Assembly (NCBI GenBank): GCA_947650365.1
Contig: CANTAL010000128.1
Location: 298,001-362,000 of the forward strand
Source: Chamaelirium japonicum
Lineage: Eukaryota; Streptophyta; Magnoliopsida; Liliales; Melanthiaceae
DNA length: 64,000 nt
Direction of reading: 5' to 3'
Below, in pieces: positions 62,979 to 64,000 of this stretch. Each line of letters opens with the position of its first letter. Position 1 is the stretch's first letter. Under the pieces are notes generated by a model. The model saw nothing but the letters and a program-made list of their open reading frames with translations, made no database searches and was not told where the DNA came from. The translations under genes were made by a program, and so were the position numbers.

Positions 62979-64000
62979 CACCCTCTAAGAGCCTCGTAAT
63001 ATTCTCTCTATTTTTTGGGATTGCTACTAGACTCCCTTTAATTAGGAAGCCAAAACCGGTCTATATTTTGTTTGAACCCCCACCCGACAACCTTAAGTAA
63101 ATTGTACACAATCGAGTATTCCTTCCAAAAACACCTTCTAAGAGCCTCTCTATTACCTCCCAAAAACACCCTAAAATCATAAGTAAATTATATTTAAATC
63201 AAGCACTCCTCCCGAAAACACCCCTTAAGAGCCTCGCAAAATCCCTTTCTATTTTTGGGACTGCTACTAGACTCCCTAAATTTAGGGAGCCAAAATTGCT
63301 CCATATTTTTTTTCAATCCCCACCCGATAATCATAAGTAAATTATAAACATTCGAGCACTCCTCCCTAAAACCCACTCTAAAAGTGTAATATGCTCACTA
63401 TTTTTGGGAATGTAACTAGACTCCCAATATTAAGGGAGTCAAAACTGCTCCATATTTTTTTTTAAGCCCCACCCAAAAACATTAAGTAAATTATATACTA
63501 TCGAGCATTCCTCCTAAAATCACCGTCTAAAGGCCTCGCAAAATTCTCCTGACTTTTAGGATAGCTACTAAACTCCCTATATTTAGGGAGCCAAAATCGA
63601 TCAATATTTTTTTTAAACCCCCACCCGACAACCTTTAGTAAATTATGTATAATCAAGCATTCCACCCAAAAATACCCTCTAAGTGCCTCATCATTGTCTC
63701 CCAAAAACACCCTAAAATCCTAAATAAATTATATATAAATCAAGCACTCCTTCTTAAAATATCCTCTAAGAACCTCGCAATATGCCTCTTTATTTTTGGG
63801 ATGGCTACTAGACTCCTTATATTTAAGGAGCCAAAACCGCTCTATATTTTTTTTGAACCCCGACCTGATAACCATAAGTAAATTATATACAATCGAGCAC
63901 TCCACCCTAAAATACTCTCAAAAAGTTTCAGAATATGCTCTCTATTTTTTGGGAATGCTACTAGACTCCCTATATTTAGAAAGACTCCCTATATTTAGGG
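62979..64000 (+). repeat. 4,414-bp tandem duplication, second copy (cut by window end)
   Basis: Starts at a visible junction: GGGATTGCTACTAAA is joined to CACCCTCTAAGAGCCTC, skipping the dyad core, T tract and AT-rich part. From there it follows 58565-59586 base for base, including rare variants such as CCCTTTAATTAGGAAGCC, GGGACTGCTAC, AAAAGTGTAATATGC and a doubled dyad core. It continues beyond the window. Confidence 0.9.
63965..64000 (+). repeat. Duplicated dyad core, copy of event 2
   Basis: The same 19-bp doubling, exactly 4,414 bp downstream of 59551, cut by the window end. Confidence 0.88.

Larger units (their letters stand above)
41667..64000 (+). repeat. Satellite array, block III (forward orientation)
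   Basis: Resumes in the same L monomer that the Helitron split and continues to the window end with S and L monomers, plus C-type copies only at 49327 and 53189. It contains a 541-bp local duplication, several scrambled monomers and a 4,414-bp tandem duplication. I see no gene in it. Confidence 0.97.

Noticed and set aside
1..64000. CRISPR-like array, because of regular repeats and spacers.
   Set aside because: Repeats and the sequence between them are equally conserved and the unit is about 150 bp. There are no unique spacers and no cas genes, and the base composition and Helitron point to a plant nucleus.
1..64000. CENP-B box or other known centromere-protein site in the monomer.
   Set aside because: I found no match to the TTCG....A..CGGG pattern in typical monomers. 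Only the dyad core is a candidate.

Overview
This window is almost entirely one AT-rich satellite DNA array. I see no protein-coding or RNA gene in it. Every stretch outside 40685-41666 is a diverged copy of one repeat family. The landmarks of that family are a dyad core (CTCCCTATATTTAGGGAG), a run of about eight T, a C-rich block, an AT-rich segment (AAGTAAATTATATA) and the strings CTCCCTAAAACACCCT and GGGATTGCTACTAGA. I infer a plant nuclear genome, from the megasatellite organisation, from a TC...CTAG Helitron inside it, and from a plant telomere-type heptamer on each strand of most monomers. The species and the position on the chromosome (centromeric, pericentromeric, subtelomeric, or a heterochromatic B or sex chromosome) cannot be read from the sequence, and I do not recognise the family as a named satellite.

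Monomers come in two main sizes. S is 149-154 bp. L is 237-240 bp and is S plus an 87-bp partial internal duplication. A third type, C, is a chimera of about 152 bp that lacks the T tract; it occurs 11 times. Monomers are arranged in higher-order units. The clearest is a 15-mer of 2,709 bp (18294-21002, second copy 21003-23343). Above this is a superstructure of about 24-27 kb. Domains with C-type monomers (about 1.9-9.6, 25.0-36.8 and 49.3-53.3 kb) alternate with domains without them (about 9.6-25 and 36.8-49.3 kb). Shared rare variants tie 2-10.9 kb to 28.8-38.1 kb (offset about 27.2 kb), and 22.3-28.9 kb to 46.5-53.3 kb (offset about 24.3 kb).

Region by region: 1-27564 is forward-oriented satellite. 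27565-28217 is satellite in inverted orientation. 28218-40684 is forward satellite. 40685-41666 is a 982-bp non-autonomous Helitron, inserted precisely between A and T of an L monomer; it contains a 9-bp minisatellite, a C-rich repeat, a possible G-quadruplex and a 3' hairpin. 41667-64000 is forward satellite, with a local 541-bp tandem duplication near 50-51 kb and a recent 4,414-bp tandem duplication whose second copy starts at 62979 and runs off the window. Many small deletion junctions mark unequal exchange.

Nothing here works together as a gene system. The biology of interest is satellite evolution: nested tandem duplication, chimeric monomers, orientation switching and transposon entry.
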